Below, one piece after another: positions 1-7,305 of a stretch of 15,580 nucleotides of DNA. The notes beneath the pieces are model-generated. The model did not search any database and was not told where the DNA came from. It saw nothing but the letters and a program-made list of their open reading frames with translations. Each line of letters starts with the position of its first letter. Within the stretch, counting starts at the first letter, position 1. This stretch comes from JACCUZ01 sp038246575 (GTDB taxonomy: Bacteria; Actinomycetota; Actinomycetes; JACCUZ01): positions 1-15,580 of the forward strand of contig JBBRVU010000089.1 of the NCBI GenBank assembly GCA_038246575.1, written 5' to 3'. Position numbers and translations under genes: made by a program.

Positions 1-1
1 C

Positions 2-187
2 CGTGACGCCGCCACGGGTGCGGCCAAGTGGACGGGGAGCCGGGCCGACCTGCTCTTCGGCTCGAACTCCGAGCTGCGGGCTGTTGCCGAGGTCTACGCC
101 AGCGACGACGCGCAGCAGAAGTTCGTGCGCGACTTCGTGGCCGCGTGGGACAAGGTGATGAACTCCGACCGGTTCGACCTGCGCTAG
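2..187 (+). CDS. katG: Catalase-peroxidase KatG, C-terminal end (partial, cut by left edge)
   Basis: Only the last 61 codons and the stop are in the window. The frame ends in DFVAAWDKVMNSDRFDLR, after a stretch containing DLLFGSNSELRAVAEVYASD. This matches the very conserved C-terminus of bacterial KatG as I know it from mycobacterial and other actinobacterial enzymes. KatG is a cytoplasmic haem enzyme that removes hydrogen peroxide; its C-terminal half is a degenerate peroxidase domain without haem. No catalytic residues fall in this fragment, so activity cannot be judged. A strong hairpin follows directly after the stop, so this is the last gene of its transcript. Identification rests on remembered family sequence and is firm despite the short length. 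Confidence 0.93.
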   Translation, partial: RDAATGAAKWTGSRADLLFGSNSELRAVAEVYASDDAQQKFVRDFVAAWDKVMNSDRFDLR

Positions 188-193
188 TCCACG

Positions 194-230
194 GTGTCCA
201 GGTCGGCCGCTGGCCGGCCGGCCTGGACAC
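194..230 (+). terminator. Intrinsic-type hairpin terminator after katG
   Basis: Perfect 9-base arms, GTGTCCAGG (194-202) and CCTGGACAC (222-230), continue inward through six more pairs, one of them T-G, to give a stem of about 15 bp around a 7-base loop. It begins seven bases after the katG stop. There is no clear U-tract, which is common in high-GC actinobacteria. It may also limit read-through from the methyltransferase gene that converges from the right. Confidence 0.75.
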
Positions 231-299
231 CCGGCGTACGTCGGTACCAGGACGTCCAGGGAGCCGTCAGCAACCTCCCCGGAAGCACGCAGGTCGGAC

Positions 300-1034
300 C
301 TACGGCTTGCGCCAGACCGACACGTGGCTCTCGCTGTCGGAGGTGAAGGCCGAGCGGTCCCAGTCGGCGTACCGCGCCTCGAGCTCCAGGCCCGCGAGCC
401 GGGCCATCAGGTCGCACTCGGCCGGCCAGAGGTAGCGGAAGTTGCTGCTGCCGTAGCGGGTGGTGCCGTCCTCCACCGGCCAGTAGTGGTGCGAGGTGCC
501 CTGCTGGGTGGCGAGGTCGTACGTGTCGAAGCCGAGGTGCCCGTCGCTGATCTCGAACGGCACTCCTGCCTGCCCGGGCGGGAACCGGCGCAGCGGCGGC
601 ACCCACAGCTCGATCACGAACCGCCCACCAGGGCTGAGGTGACGAGCGGCGTTGTGGAAGCAGGCCACCTGCTCGTCCTGGGTGCACAGGTTGCCGATCG
701 AGTTCCACACCAGGTAGACCAGCGAGAACTCACCGTCGACGTGCGTGCTCGCCATGTCGCCGACAATGACGGGCACGGTCCGGGCGTCGACCTTGCGGCG
801 CAGTCTCGTCACCATCGGCGCCGAGAGCTCGATGCCCGTAACAGCCACACCCCGTGCGCTGAGCGGTACTGCCACCCGACCGGTCCCGATCGCGAGCTCG
901 AGCGCCGGCCCTCCGTCGGCCAGCTGCGTCAGCAGCTCGACGGCCGGGTCGAGCTTGCCCGGAGCGAACATCTCTGCCGAGCTCTCGTCGTAGCGCTCGG
1001 CCGTCTCCTCGTCCCACAGGTCGCTGCTGGTCAT
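300..1034 (-). CDS. Class I SAM-dependent methyltransferase
   Basis: A predicted 244-residue cytoplasmic protein with a Rossmann-type methyltransferase fold. Motif I is visible as ALELAIGTGRVAVPLS (about residues 44-59), followed by an acidic strand end GIELS (67-71) that should bind the SAM ribose. VGDMAS (91-96) corresponds to the residues near the adenine, and YLVWNSIGNL (107-116) is the motif IV region. The C-terminal half looks like a substrate-specific beta-rich part. The start was taken at ATG 1034 because the conserved N-terminus (SDLWDEETAERYDE) begins there; an in-frame upstream extension to 1100 has unconvincing content. The ribosome binding site is weak. The substrate cannot be told from sequence. 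It lies 90 bases downstream of the beta-propeller gene on the same strand and could be co-transcribed with it. Confidence 0.85.
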   Translation of the reverse strand: MTSSDLWDEETAERYDESSAEMFAPGKLDPAVELLTQLADGGPALELAIGTGRVAVPLSARGVAVTGIELSAPMVTRLRRKVDARTVPVIVGDMASTHVDGEFSLVYLVWNSIGNLCTQDEQVACFHNAARHLSPGGRFVIELWVPPLRRFPPGQAGVPFEISDGHLGFDTYDLATQQGTSHHYWPVEDGTTRYGSSNFRYLWPAECDLMARLAGLELEARYADWDRSAFTSDSESHVSVWRKP

Positions 1035-1124
1035 GTCGCTGAGTGTGCTGCGCGCCGTCGCATCGGGACACCCTGACACCGACGGACGCTGCGGCGACAC
1101 TGGTTATCCACGACAACGCCAAGG

Positions 1125-2168
1125 TCAGGACGGCGGGAAGCCCCAGCGCGAGCCCTCGGTGCCGAAGGCTGCGCGCACCAACGCCGACGCCCGATGAACC
1201 GACCCGTCCTTCGTGATCCGGACGATCGCGGCACACTTGCTCTGCCAGGTCACCGCCAGCAGGGATTTTTCGCTTTCCCACAGCGCGTTGCTGAAGTAAC
1301 CCCGGGTGCGCAGCGTCGCCCGCACCAAGTTGGTCTCGGCCGTGCGGATCTGCAGCAGACCGGTGCCCGCCCCGTCCGCCTCGATGTTCGTCGTCACCAT
1401 CAGCCGGCCGCTCGGCGAGAACGCCACCGGCTTGTCCGTGCAGCTGCGCCAGAGGCGCCGGGCCGGGTCCGAGAGCACGGCGTAGGCGAGACAGACACCG
1501 TCGTAGCCATTTACCAGGTCGCGAACGACGACGACGGCGCGGTCGCGAGCGAGGTCCGCGTCCACCAGCTGCAGGCCGCGCACGACACGCTCGCTGTCGG
1601 CGGACGGGCGGTACCAGATCGTGCGCACCGGTCGGATGCCGCTGAGCAGGACTCGCTTCCTGACGTCGAGGACCTCGAGAATCCCCTTGTATCGCTGACG
1701 GGCGACGACACGGCCGTTGTACGTGCGCGCGACGAAGACAGTCGTCCGGTCGCGACCCTGTCGCGTCCAGGACACCCGCGCGCCGCTCGGCGAGAGTTGG
1801 GCGTCGCGGCCGTCCTGGCCGAGACCGCGCAAGCGCACGGCCGACCCGTCACGTGTCACCCGCCACAGCGAGTTCCTCCCGTCCGTGCCGAAGGACACCA
1901 CGACATAGCCCGTGCCGTTCGGCGCCTTCCCGATGAGCTGCAGTCTGCGCGGCCGCTCGGCCCGGATCCGCCGGTCACCGTCGACGACGGTGCGTCCCAC
2001 GCTGTGCAGCACGGCGGCCGGCCCTCCGCGAGCCAGGGAAGTGGGGTCGATCCGCGACTCGTCCGGAAACGCGGCGTGCGCACTCCCCGCGGGTCCGCCG
2101 AGCAGCGCCACGACGACGGCGACGACCGCGAGGGCCGCCGACCGCCGTGCACGATGTGTGGGTGTCAT
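1125..2168 (-). CDS. Secreted beta-propeller-like (TolB/WD40-like) protein, function unknown
   Basis: A 347-residue protein with a clear Sec signal peptide: basic N-terminus (HRARR), a hydrophobic core (ALAVVAVVVALLGG) and a probable signal peptidase I site after AHA (residue 32). The mature part shows repeated short beta-strand units with patterns such as DAQLSPSGARVSWTR and KPVAFSPSGRLMVTTN. These resemble the D-x-x-x-SP-x-G-x blades of TolB/WD40-like propellers. Three cysteines (CLAYAV, RSCTDK, SKCAAI) suggest disulfides after export. No catalytic motif is visible. The start at ATG 2168 is supported by a strong GGAGGAG ribosome binding site. I do not recognise a named family; an exported ligand-binding or scaffold propeller is the best description. 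Confidence 0.75.
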   Translation of the reverse strand: MTPTHRARRSAALAVVAVVVALLGGPAGSAHAAFPDESRIDPTSLARGGPAAVLHSVGRTVVDGDRRIRAERPRRLQLIGKAPNGTGYVVVSFGTDGRNSLWRVTRDGSAVRLRGLGQDGRDAQLSPSGARVSWTRQGRDRTTVFVARTYNGRVVARQRYKGILEVLDVRKRVLLSGIRPVRTIWYRPSADSERVVRGLQLVDADLARDRAVVVVRDLVNGYDGVCLAYAVLSDPARRLWRSCTDKPVAFSPSGRLMVTTNIEADGAGTGLLQIRTAETNLVRATLRTRGYFSNALWESEKSLLAVTWQSKCAAIVRITKDGSVHRASALVRAAFGTEGSRWGFPPS

Positions 2169-2173
2169 CCAGG

Positions 2174-2180
2174 CTCCTCC
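2174..2180 (-). promoter_or_regulatory. Strong ribosome binding site of the beta-propeller gene
   Basis: On the minus strand GGAGGAG lies five bases upstream of ATG 2168. It is the best Shine-Dalgarno sequence I saw in the window, and it fixes the start of the secreted protein. Confidence 0.8.
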
Positions 2181-2192
2181 GTCCGGGTCACC

Positions 2193-2219
2193 AACCTAGC
2201 GAAGATGGACCGATGTCAG
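2193..2219 (-). promoter_or_regulatory. Possible sigma-70-like promoter for the beta-propeller gene
   Basis: On the minus strand CTGACA (2214-2219) and TAGGTT (2193-2198, fitting the actinobacterial TANNNT -10) are separated by 15 bases. The gap between the divergent genes is only 72 bases, so any promoter must lie here. The spacer is slightly short and the assignment is tentative. Confidence 0.3.
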
Positions 2220-2240
2220 GCTGGGCACTGTGACGAGGTC

Positions 2241-3677
2241 ATGACCAGGATCGCCATCATCGGCGCGGGCTTCGGCGGGCTCGCCGCCGCGATCGAGCTC
2301 AAGCGGGCCGGCTTCGACGACCTGGTCATCTTCGAGAGGGGCGAGGACGTCGGGGGAGTGTGGCGCGAGAACACCTATCCCGGCGCGGCGTGCGACATCC
2401 CCTCGCCCTACTACTCCTTCTCCTACGCGCCCAACCCTGGCTGGTCCCGCCGGTTCGCGCCGCAGCCGGACATCCTGGGCTACCTCAGACACCTCACCAC
2501 GGCGTACGACATCGGCCGGCACATCCGGTTCGGTGCCGCCGTTGCCTCCGCCGACTTCGACCGGGCCACCGGGACCTGGACCATCGCCACGAGCAACGGC
2601 GACACCGTCGAGGTCGACATCCTGATCCCGGCAGTCGGCCAGCTGTCGCGGCCGGCGCTGCCGGACATCGAGGGCCGTGACTCGTTCGCCGGACCGGCCT
2701 TCCACTCCGCCCGGTGGGACCACTCGGTCGACCTGCGCGGCAAGCGCGTCGCCGTGATCGGCACCGGGGCCAGCGCGATCCAGCTCGTCCCGCAGATCCA
2801 GCCGCACGTGTCGCGACTCACCGTCTTCCAGCGCAGCGCGCCCTACCTCCTGCCCCGGCTGGACACGCGCTTCTCCCGCCTGCGACGAGGGCTGTTCGCC
2901 AAGGTCCCGCTGACCCAGACCGCGGAGCGCGGAGCGTGGTTCGCGCTCACCGAGGGCCTGACGGTGGCCATCCTCTACGCCCGGCCCCTCAAGCGCGTCG
3001 TAGAAGCCGTCAGTCGTTGGCACATGACGCGACAGCTACGAGACACCGACCTCGGCGAGCGGTTGTCTCCGGACTACCCGTTCGGCTGCAAGCGGGTCCT
3101 GTTCTCCAACGACTACCTGCCGGCCGTCGCCGCCCCCAACGTCGACCTGGTGACCATCGGCATCGAGGCGATCACCCCGACGGGAGTGCGCACCGCCGAC
3201 GGCGCCGAGCACCAGGTCGACGTCATCGTCTACGGCACCGGGTTCACCGCCACCGACTTCCTGGCGCCGATCACGGTGCACGGGGCCGACGGACGGGACC
3301 TGCGGGCGCAGTGGCGAGAGGGCGCCCGCGCGTACCTCGGGGTCAGCGTGCCGCACTTCCCGAACCTGTTCCTCATGTACGGCCCCAACACCAACCTCGG
3401 CTCCGGCTCGATCGTGTTCATGCTCGAGTGTCAGGCCCGCTACATCGCCCAGGCGGTGCGGATGTCGGCCGGCCGGCCGCTCGCCGTCCGGCCGGAGGTC
3501 GAGCAGGAGTATGACGACGAGCTGCAGGGTCGACTTCGCGACGGCGTGTGGTCGAAGTGCAGCAACTGGTACCGCGTCGCGAGCGGCCGGGTTGTCAACA
3601 ACTGGCCCGGGACCGTCAGCGAGTACCGTCGCCGCACCAGGCACTTCCGTCGCGATGAGTACGAGCCCGTCGGCTGA
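2241..3677 (+). CDS. Flavin-containing / Baeyer-Villiger-type monooxygenase
   Basis: A 478-residue cytoplasmic flavoprotein that should use NADPH and oxygen to oxygenate an organic substrate. The N-terminal FAD-binding Rossmann motif is GAGFGG (residues 8-13). The type I BVMO fingerprint F-x-G-x-x-x-H-x-x-x-W is present as FAGPAFHSARWD (149-160). It is followed by the NADPH-binding motif GTGASA (174-179). YGTGF and YGPNTNLGSGS occur in the C-terminal third, as in 4-hydroxyacetophenone monooxygenase-like proteins. Length is at the short end of the family, without the long N-terminal extension of some members. ATG 2241 was chosen because the FAD motif follows at once; the open frame upstream runs antisense to the neighbouring gene. 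The ribosome binding site is weak (GAGG). The substrate is unknown, and nothing nearby suggests a catabolic pathway. Confidence 0.88.
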   Translation: MTRIAIIGAGFGGLAAAIELKRAGFDDLVIFERGEDVGGVWRENTYPGAACDIPSPYYSFSYAPNPGWSRRFAPQPDILGYLRHLTTAYDIGRHIRFGAAVASADFDRATGTWTIATSNGDTVEVDILIPAVGQLSRPALPDIEGRDSFAGPAFHSARWDHSVDLRGKRVAVIGTGASAIQLVPQIQPHVSRLTVFQRSAPYLLPRLDTRFSRLRRGLFAKVPLTQTAERGAWFALTEGLTVAILYARPLKRVVEAVSRWHMTRQLRDTDLGERLSPDYPFGCKRVLFSNDYLPAVAAPNVDLVTIGIEAITPTGVRTADGAEHQVDVIVYGTGFTATDFLAPITVHGADGRDLRAQWREGARAYLGVSVPHFPNLFLMYGPNTNLGSGSIVFMLECQARYIAQAVRMSAGRPLAVRPEVEQEYDDELQGRLRDGVWSKCSNWYRVASGRVVNNWPGTVSEYRRRTRHFRRDEYEPVG

Positions 3678-3697
3678 GCCGGCCGAAGCAGTGCCGT

Positions 3698-3715
3698 CGC
3701 GGCAGCGGTGCCGCG
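3698..3715. terminator. Possible bidirectional terminator between convergent genes
   Basis: A 7-bp perfect stem, CGCGGCA with TGCCGCG, has a 4-base loop. It lies in the 40-base gap between the convergent monooxygenase and DUF5701 stops and could serve both. There is no T-tract. An alternative smaller hairpin overlaps it (3692-3704). Confidence 0.4.
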
Positions 3716-3717
3716 CC

Positions 3718-4374
3718 TCAGCCGAGGCGTGGCCCCGCCGACGCGGTGCCCAGCCACGTGTGCGGGTTGCCGTCCCAGCACCAGCCGAGCTTCGGTGCCT
3801 TGCCCGAGATCCACATGGCTGGCACTCGCCGGTCACCCCGCCGGGAGCCGGAGAGCATGAAGCACTTGTTCTTCTCCAGCACCTCGGGGAACAGCGTGAC
3901 CAGCGCGATGCCCTCGTGGATCGTCAACGGTGTGCGGCCGCGATCGAGCAAGACCGGCAGCGCGTCCTCTGGTCGGACGTTGCAGAACTCCTCGCCACGG
4001 GCCACGTCGATGACGACGTAGGCAGGTGCCGTCGGCACGTTGAGCTCGGGCAGTGGCCGGTATGGGGCGAGGCCTTCGGGGCCGTGGTTACGATCGAGGA
4101 CTCCCGGCAACGAGCCGCCGGCGAGGTGCGTCAGCGCCAGCATGTCCTCGGCGCGAACGAGTGAATCCGTGGTGACGAGCACGAAGGGGACACGGGAGCG
4201 AGTTGCGGCCAGCTCCGCGCCGCTCACCGCGCGCAGCACGTGCTCGCGCAGCGGCTCGAGCAGCGCGGTGAACCCGGCCGTGGTCCGGCCGGCGAGCGCG
4301 GCGTACCCCAGCCGCACGAGCCGATCGCGCTGCCGGTCGAACTCTCGGTCTGCGAGGTCGCTCAGGTCACCCAC
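3718..4374 (-). CDS. DUF5701 family protein
   Basis: I recognise the highly conserved actinobacterial family now called DUF5701, whose function is unknown. Diagnostic segments are GVLDRNHGPEGLAPYRPLPE, RGEEFCNVRPEDALPVLLDR, TPLTIHEGIALVTLFPE, LEKNKCFMLSGSRRGDRRVP and APKLGWCWDGNPHTWLG. From GTG 4374 the protein has 218 residues, in line with the family, and begins just before the conserved DREFDRQRDRLVRLGYAALAG. The frame stays open to 4533, but that extension reads through the palindromic operator at 4471-4507 and lacks family similarity. There is no signal peptide or membrane segment, so it should be cytoplasmic. The conserved C, H, D and E residues could form a metal or active site, but this is untested. 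It diverges from the GT-C gene and could share the operator region. Confidence 0.82.
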   Translation of the reverse strand: MGDLSDLADREFDRQRDRLVRLGYAALAGRTTAGFTALLEPLREHVLRAVSGAELAATRSRVPFVLVTTDSLVRAEDMLALTHLAGGSLPGVLDRNHGPEGLAPYRPLPELNVPTAPAYVVIDVARGEEFCNVRPEDALPVLLDRGRTPLTIHEGIALVTLFPEVLEKNKCFMLSGSRRGDRRVPAMWISGKAPKLGWCWDGNPHTWLGTASAGPRLG

Positions 4375-4470
4375 CGCTCCCGTCGGGCCTGGTGATGATC
4401 TCGAGCAGCCGTCGCCAGGGTCCGACCAGTAGACACCCCACCCGCCGTCAGGCGTGCTGTGCTCGCCGAC

Positions 4471-4507
4471 TGACACTCCTACTACAACGGCTGTAGTAGA
4501 AGTGTCA
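4471..4507. promoter_or_regulatory. BlaI-type operator within a 37-bp palindrome, upstream of the GT-C gene
   Basis: The inner dyad TACTACA (4480-4486) and TGTAGTA (4492-4498) flank a 5-base spacer. A second, outer pair of perfect 7-base arms, TGACACT (4471-4477) and AGTGTCA (4501-4507), has exactly the same centre (4489). The inner TACTAC-N7-GTAGTA core is identical in geometry to the dyad in front of the blaI-like gene. TACTACA/TGTAGTA dyads are typical of the BlaI/MecI/CopY repressor family. The palindrome ends 10 bases before the proposed GT-C start and lies 96 bases upstream of the DUF5701 start, so it could control both. Confidence 0.82.
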
Positions 4508-4517
4508 TCATGGTCGG

Positions 4518-6086
4518 GTGACGATCTGGACATCGCCCGGCGCGGTGGGTCGCCCGATGACGGTCAGGTCGCTGACGGCGCTGTCGCTGGCGGTGGCGGC
4601 GCTGGCGTTCACCCTGCGGCTGGTGCCGGTGCTGCGCGGCGGTGGCCTGCAGGGGGTGCTCGGCTACGACGACGGTGTCTACTACAGCGCGGCGAACGCG
4701 CTTCTGTCCGGCCGGTTGCCCTACCGCGACTACCTGCTGCTGCACCCGCCGGGGATCATCGCGGTGCTCGCGCCGTTCGCCGCGCTCGGGCGGCTCCTCA
4801 GCGACTCGACCGGCCTGGCGCTGGCGCGTCTCGCGTTCATGGGTGTCGGAGCACTCAACGCGGTGCTCGCGCTGCACATCGGCCGCCGCATCAGCCTGAC
4901 CGCCGGGCTGACCGCGGGGCTGTTCTACGCCACCGTGCACGCGTCGATGTACGCCGAGCGCTCGACGTACCTGGAGCCGCTGGTGAACCTCGGCGTCCTT
5001 ACGGCGGTGTGGTGGGTGGGCGGCGCCGCCCGAGATTCGGGAGCGGAGCCGGGATGGGCGTCGGGACCGCGGGCGCGGCCGGTGCTGGCCGGCGTGGCCC
5101 TCGGGCTCGCCGCCGCAACGAAGCTGTGGGTCGCCGGGCCGGCGCTGGTCATCGCCATCTGGCTGCTGCGACGGCACGGCCGGGGGGCCGTGGCCAGCTT
5201 CGTAGGTGGTGCGGTCGCGGCGGGCGCATCGGTCTGCCTCCCGTTCCTGATCGCTGCGCCGAAGGCCTTCGTGCGACTCGTGCTGCTCGACCAGCTCACC
5301 CGCCCGCACAAGGTGGCGCTGACCGACCGGTTGCAGTCGCTCACCGGCACCTCGCTGCTCGGCCCCTGGGCCGACCCGGCCCCGTCCTCGTTGCTCATCG
5401 CGGTCGCCGCGATCGTTGTCGCCGTCGTTGCAGTCGCCGTCTGGGTGGCCGTGGTCGAGCCGCGGGCGCGCCTCTGGGTGGCCCTGCTCAGCGTCCTCGT
5501 CGTCGACGTCGTGTCCACCCCGGCGTACTTCCCGCACTACGCGACGCATGTCATGCCCGGCGTCGCGCTGGTGCTGGGCGCGGGCGTACATCTGGCGCGG
5601 ACGAAGCCGGCCCTGGCTCCACGGGCCTTGCGGGTGGCCCCCTTGCTCGGGCTCACGGTGCTGCTCGCCGCGATGGTCGTCGCGGTGGTCGGCCAGCCGG
5701 AGGGACGACGCCTTCCGGTGCAGGCCCGGCAAGCCGCGGCGGCCAGCTCAGGTTGCGTGGCTGCGGACGACATCTCGCTGCTGGTGGCCGCTGACGCGCT
5801 CACCCGCGACCTTGAGCGCGGCTGCCCGCTGGTGGTGGACGTGTCCGGTGCGGTCCTTGACGCGCGGATGCCGGGGCCGCACCCGCACCGGTACTACCGG
5901 CGCCAGGTCAGCGCCTACCTGGCCGCAGGTGACGTGCTGCTGCTGCGCAGCGAGCACATGGACCGGCTCGACGCAGCGGCTCGCCGGGAGATCGGAGCTA
6001 TGCCGGTGGTGCTGCGTCAAGCGAGTCTGACGGTGCGCGTTCGCGGCGGCGGCGGTGGCGCAGCCACAGCAGCACCACGACGATGA
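4518..6086 (+). CDS. GT-C type polytopic membrane glycosyltransferase (ArnT/PMT-like)
   Basis: A predicted 522-residue membrane protein with about ten hydrophobic segments. The first (about residues 19-37) is followed by an extracytoplasmic loop with acidic pair YDDGVYY (50-56) and then LPYRDYLLLHPPG (67-79). An aspartate motif after the first helix followed by HPPG is typical of GT-C enzymes of the ArnT/PMT superfamily, which transfer sugars from polyprenyl-phosphate donors outside the membrane. The C-terminal part (from about residue 395) is a soluble domain. Acceptor and sugar cannot be predicted. GTG 4518 is used here; ATG 4557, after GGTGGG, is an equally good start and loses nothing conserved. 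A BlaI-type operator lies directly upstream. The last 29 codons overlap the convergent DedA gene. Confidence 0.8.
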   Translation: MTIWTSPGAVGRPMTVRSLTALSLAVAALAFTLRLVPVLRGGGLQGVLGYDDGVYYSAANALLSGRLPYRDYLLLHPPGIIAVLAPFAALGRLLSDSTGLALARLAFMGVGALNAVLALHIGRRISLTAGLTAGLFYATVHASMYAERSTYLEPLVNLGVLTAVWWVGGAARDSGAEPGWASGPRARPVLAGVALGLAAATKLWVAGPALVIAIWLLRRHGRGAVASFVGGAVAAGASVCLPFLIAAPKAFVRLVLLDQLTRPHKVALTDRLQSLTGTSLLGPWADPAPSSLLIAVAAIVVAVVAVAVWVAVVEPRARLWVALLSVLVVDVVSTPAYFPHYATHVMPGVALVLGAGVHLARTKPALAPRALRVAPLLGLTVLLAAMVVAVVGQPEGRRLPVQARQAAAASSGCVAADDISLLVAADALTRDLERGCPLVVDVSGAVLDARMPGPHPHRYYRRQVSAYLAAGDVLLLRSEHMDRLDAAARREIGAMPVVLRQASLTVRVRGGGGGAATAAPRR

Positions 6087-6639
6087 CGAACACCGCGGTG
6101 AGCACGGCACTGACCTCGCCGAGCGTCCCGGCGAGCTTGGTGTAGGACGCTCCCGCGAAGAAGCCGAGCAGCGTGACGCCACCGCCCCACACCAGACCGC
6201 CCGCTGCGTTGAACACCAGGAACCGCCGGTAGGGCATCCGGCTCATGCCCGCCAGGCCGGGCATGACCGCGCGCAGGAACGCGGTGAACCGGCCGACGAA
6301 GACCGCCCAGCCACCGCGCTCGCGCAGCGTCCGGCGTGCCCCGTCCAGCCGTGAGGCGTGCTTGCGCAGCAGCCGGGTCAGCAGCAGCCGCGGGCCGAAG
6401 AGCCGCCCGACCTCGTACCCGACGCTGTCGCCGACGATGGCCGAGATCACGACGAGGGGGACCAGGACCCAGATGTTCGCCTTGCCCGTGCTGGCCAGGA
6501 ACCCGGCCAGCAGGCAGGCGGTCTCACCCGGCAGCACGAAGCCGACGAACACCGCCGCTTCGCCGAACACGAGCGCGGCGACGACGACGTAGATGAGCAG
6601 AGCCGGAGCGGCCATCAGCGGGTCGAGGAAGCTGGTCAT
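5998..6639 (-). CDS. DedA family membrane protein (putative undecaprenyl-phosphate translocase)
   Basis: A 213-residue inner-membrane protein of the DedA/SNARE-associated family. Visible family features are VFVGFVLPGETACLLAGFLA (about 30-49), GDSVGYEVGR (70-79) and the conserved GRFTAFLRAVMPGLAGMSRM with the following YRRFLVFNAAGGLVWG (about 116-151). Some DedA proteins have been shown to return undecaprenyl phosphate from the outer to the inner leaflet; others affect membrane potential and drug tolerance. The start ATG overlaps the stop of the upstream PAP2 gene by four bases (ATGA), indicating translational coupling. The arginine-rich tail after the last helix is encoded within an 89-bp overlap with the end of the convergent GT-C gene. 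The DedA family call is firm; the carrier-flippase role is inferred. Confidence 0.9.
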   Translation of the reverse strand: MTSFLDPLMAAPALLIYVVVAALVFGEAAVFVGFVLPGETACLLAGFLASTGKANIWVLVPLVVISAIVGDSVGYEVGRLFGPRLLLTRLLRKHASRLDGARRTLRERGGWAVFVGRFTAFLRAVMPGLAGMSRMPYRRFLVFNAAGGLVWGGGVTLLGFFAGASYTKLAGTLGEVSAVLTAVFVIVVVLLWLRHRRRRERAPSDSLDAAPPA

Positions 6640-7247
6640 GTGGCGGTCTGTGACACCAGCGACCGCAGCGGTGACTGCGCCACCCGCGACACCAGCCAGG
6701 TCAACGGCCGCCGCAGCAGCAGCCAGCCGAGCAGCACGACGGCCGCGCCGACCGCGAGCCCGGCCGCGACGTCTCGCGGGTAGTGCACCCCGACGTAGAC
6801 CCGAGCCGCCGCCATCAGCACGGCGGCGACGGCCGCGACCACCCCCAGCCGCCGAGAGACGAGGAACACTCCCGCGGTCACGGCGCCGGCCATCACCGCA
6901 TGGTCGGAGGGGAACGAGAAGTCGGCTGACCGGTGGGCCAGCACCAGCGCGCCGGGCAGGTCGGTGAACGGTCGCGCCTCGTGCACCGCCGCGACGATGG
7001 GCTGGTTGACTGCCACCGCGAGCAACGTGCCGCCCCCCGCCCAGAGGGCGGCTGCCACGCAGCGGTCACCTCGCGACCGCGCGGTCCACCAACCAGCGAC
7101 GAGCACGATCGCGAAGAGCACGATGCCGTAGGACGCGTAGGCGAGCACAGGGCCGTGCAGCCAACCCGTGTCGCGCGCGAACTCGTTGACCGACCCGAAC
7201 AGGCCGCCGCTCGAGAGCGTGGGCACGGGTGGTGAACTTGCCGACAT
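6636..7247 (-). CDS. PAP2-type membrane phosphatase (putative undecaprenyl-diphosphatase)
   Basis: A 203-residue polytopic protein of the PAP2/type 2 phosphatidic acid phosphatase superfamily. The three phosphatase motifs are EARPF (90-94), FPSDHAVMAG (112-121, with the catalytic histidine) and ARVYVGVHYPRD (148-159, with Arg149, nucleophile His155 and Asp159). The lysine often found seven residues before the motif 1 arginine is not at the expected place. Size and motifs resemble BcrC-like enzymes that convert undecaprenyl pyrophosphate to undecaprenyl phosphate; phosphatidylglycerophosphate phosphatase activity is possible. A GAGG ribosome binding site, part of a small direct repeat, lies four bases before ATG 7247. 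It is the first gene of a two-gene operon with DedA and diverges from the BlaI-like gene across a shared operator. Confidence 0.87.
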   Translation of the reverse strand: MSASSPPVPTLSSGGLFGSVNEFARDTGWLHGPVLAYASYGIVLFAIVLVAGWWTARSRGDRCVAAALWAGGGTLLAVAVNQPIVAAVHEARPFTDLPGALVLAHRSADFSFPSDHAVMAGAVTAGVFLVSRRLGVVAAVAAVLMAAARVYVGVHYPRDVAAGLAVGAAVVLLGWLLLRRPLTWLVSRVAQSPLRSLVSQTAT

Positions 7248-7305
7248 CGTTCCTCGTTCCTCGCTCAGGCCGGGATCGCGTGGTGCAGCAGCGAGATCCC
7301 CGTAC

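Noticed and set aside
28..435. Plus-strand open frame across the katG end and the methyltransferase
   Set aside because: It crosses the katG stop in another frame, runs through a terminator hairpin and is antisense to a recognised methyltransferase.
1194..2240. Long upstream extension of the monooxygenase frame (plus strand)
   Set aside because: It is antisense to the secreted beta-propeller gene, which has a signal peptide and a strong ribosome binding site. The extension has shadow-type composition and the FAD motif begins right after ATG 2241.
4676..4690. TACTAC hexamers inside coding DNA (near 2401, 4679 and 5893)
   Set aside because: None has the GTAGTA partner at the 7-base spacing; they encode Tyr-Tyr pairs and are not operators.
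4482..5732. Open frame of 416 codons on the minus strand opposite the GT-C gene
   Set aside because: Composition is dominated by Arg, His, Gln and Gly with no fold signal. The plus strand shows clear membrane helices and GT-C motifs.
7248..7262. Tandem TTCCTCG direct repeat before the PAP2 start
   Set aside because: Two short copies only; it is explained as part of the GAGGAA ribosome binding region on the minus strand and not as a regulatory repeat.
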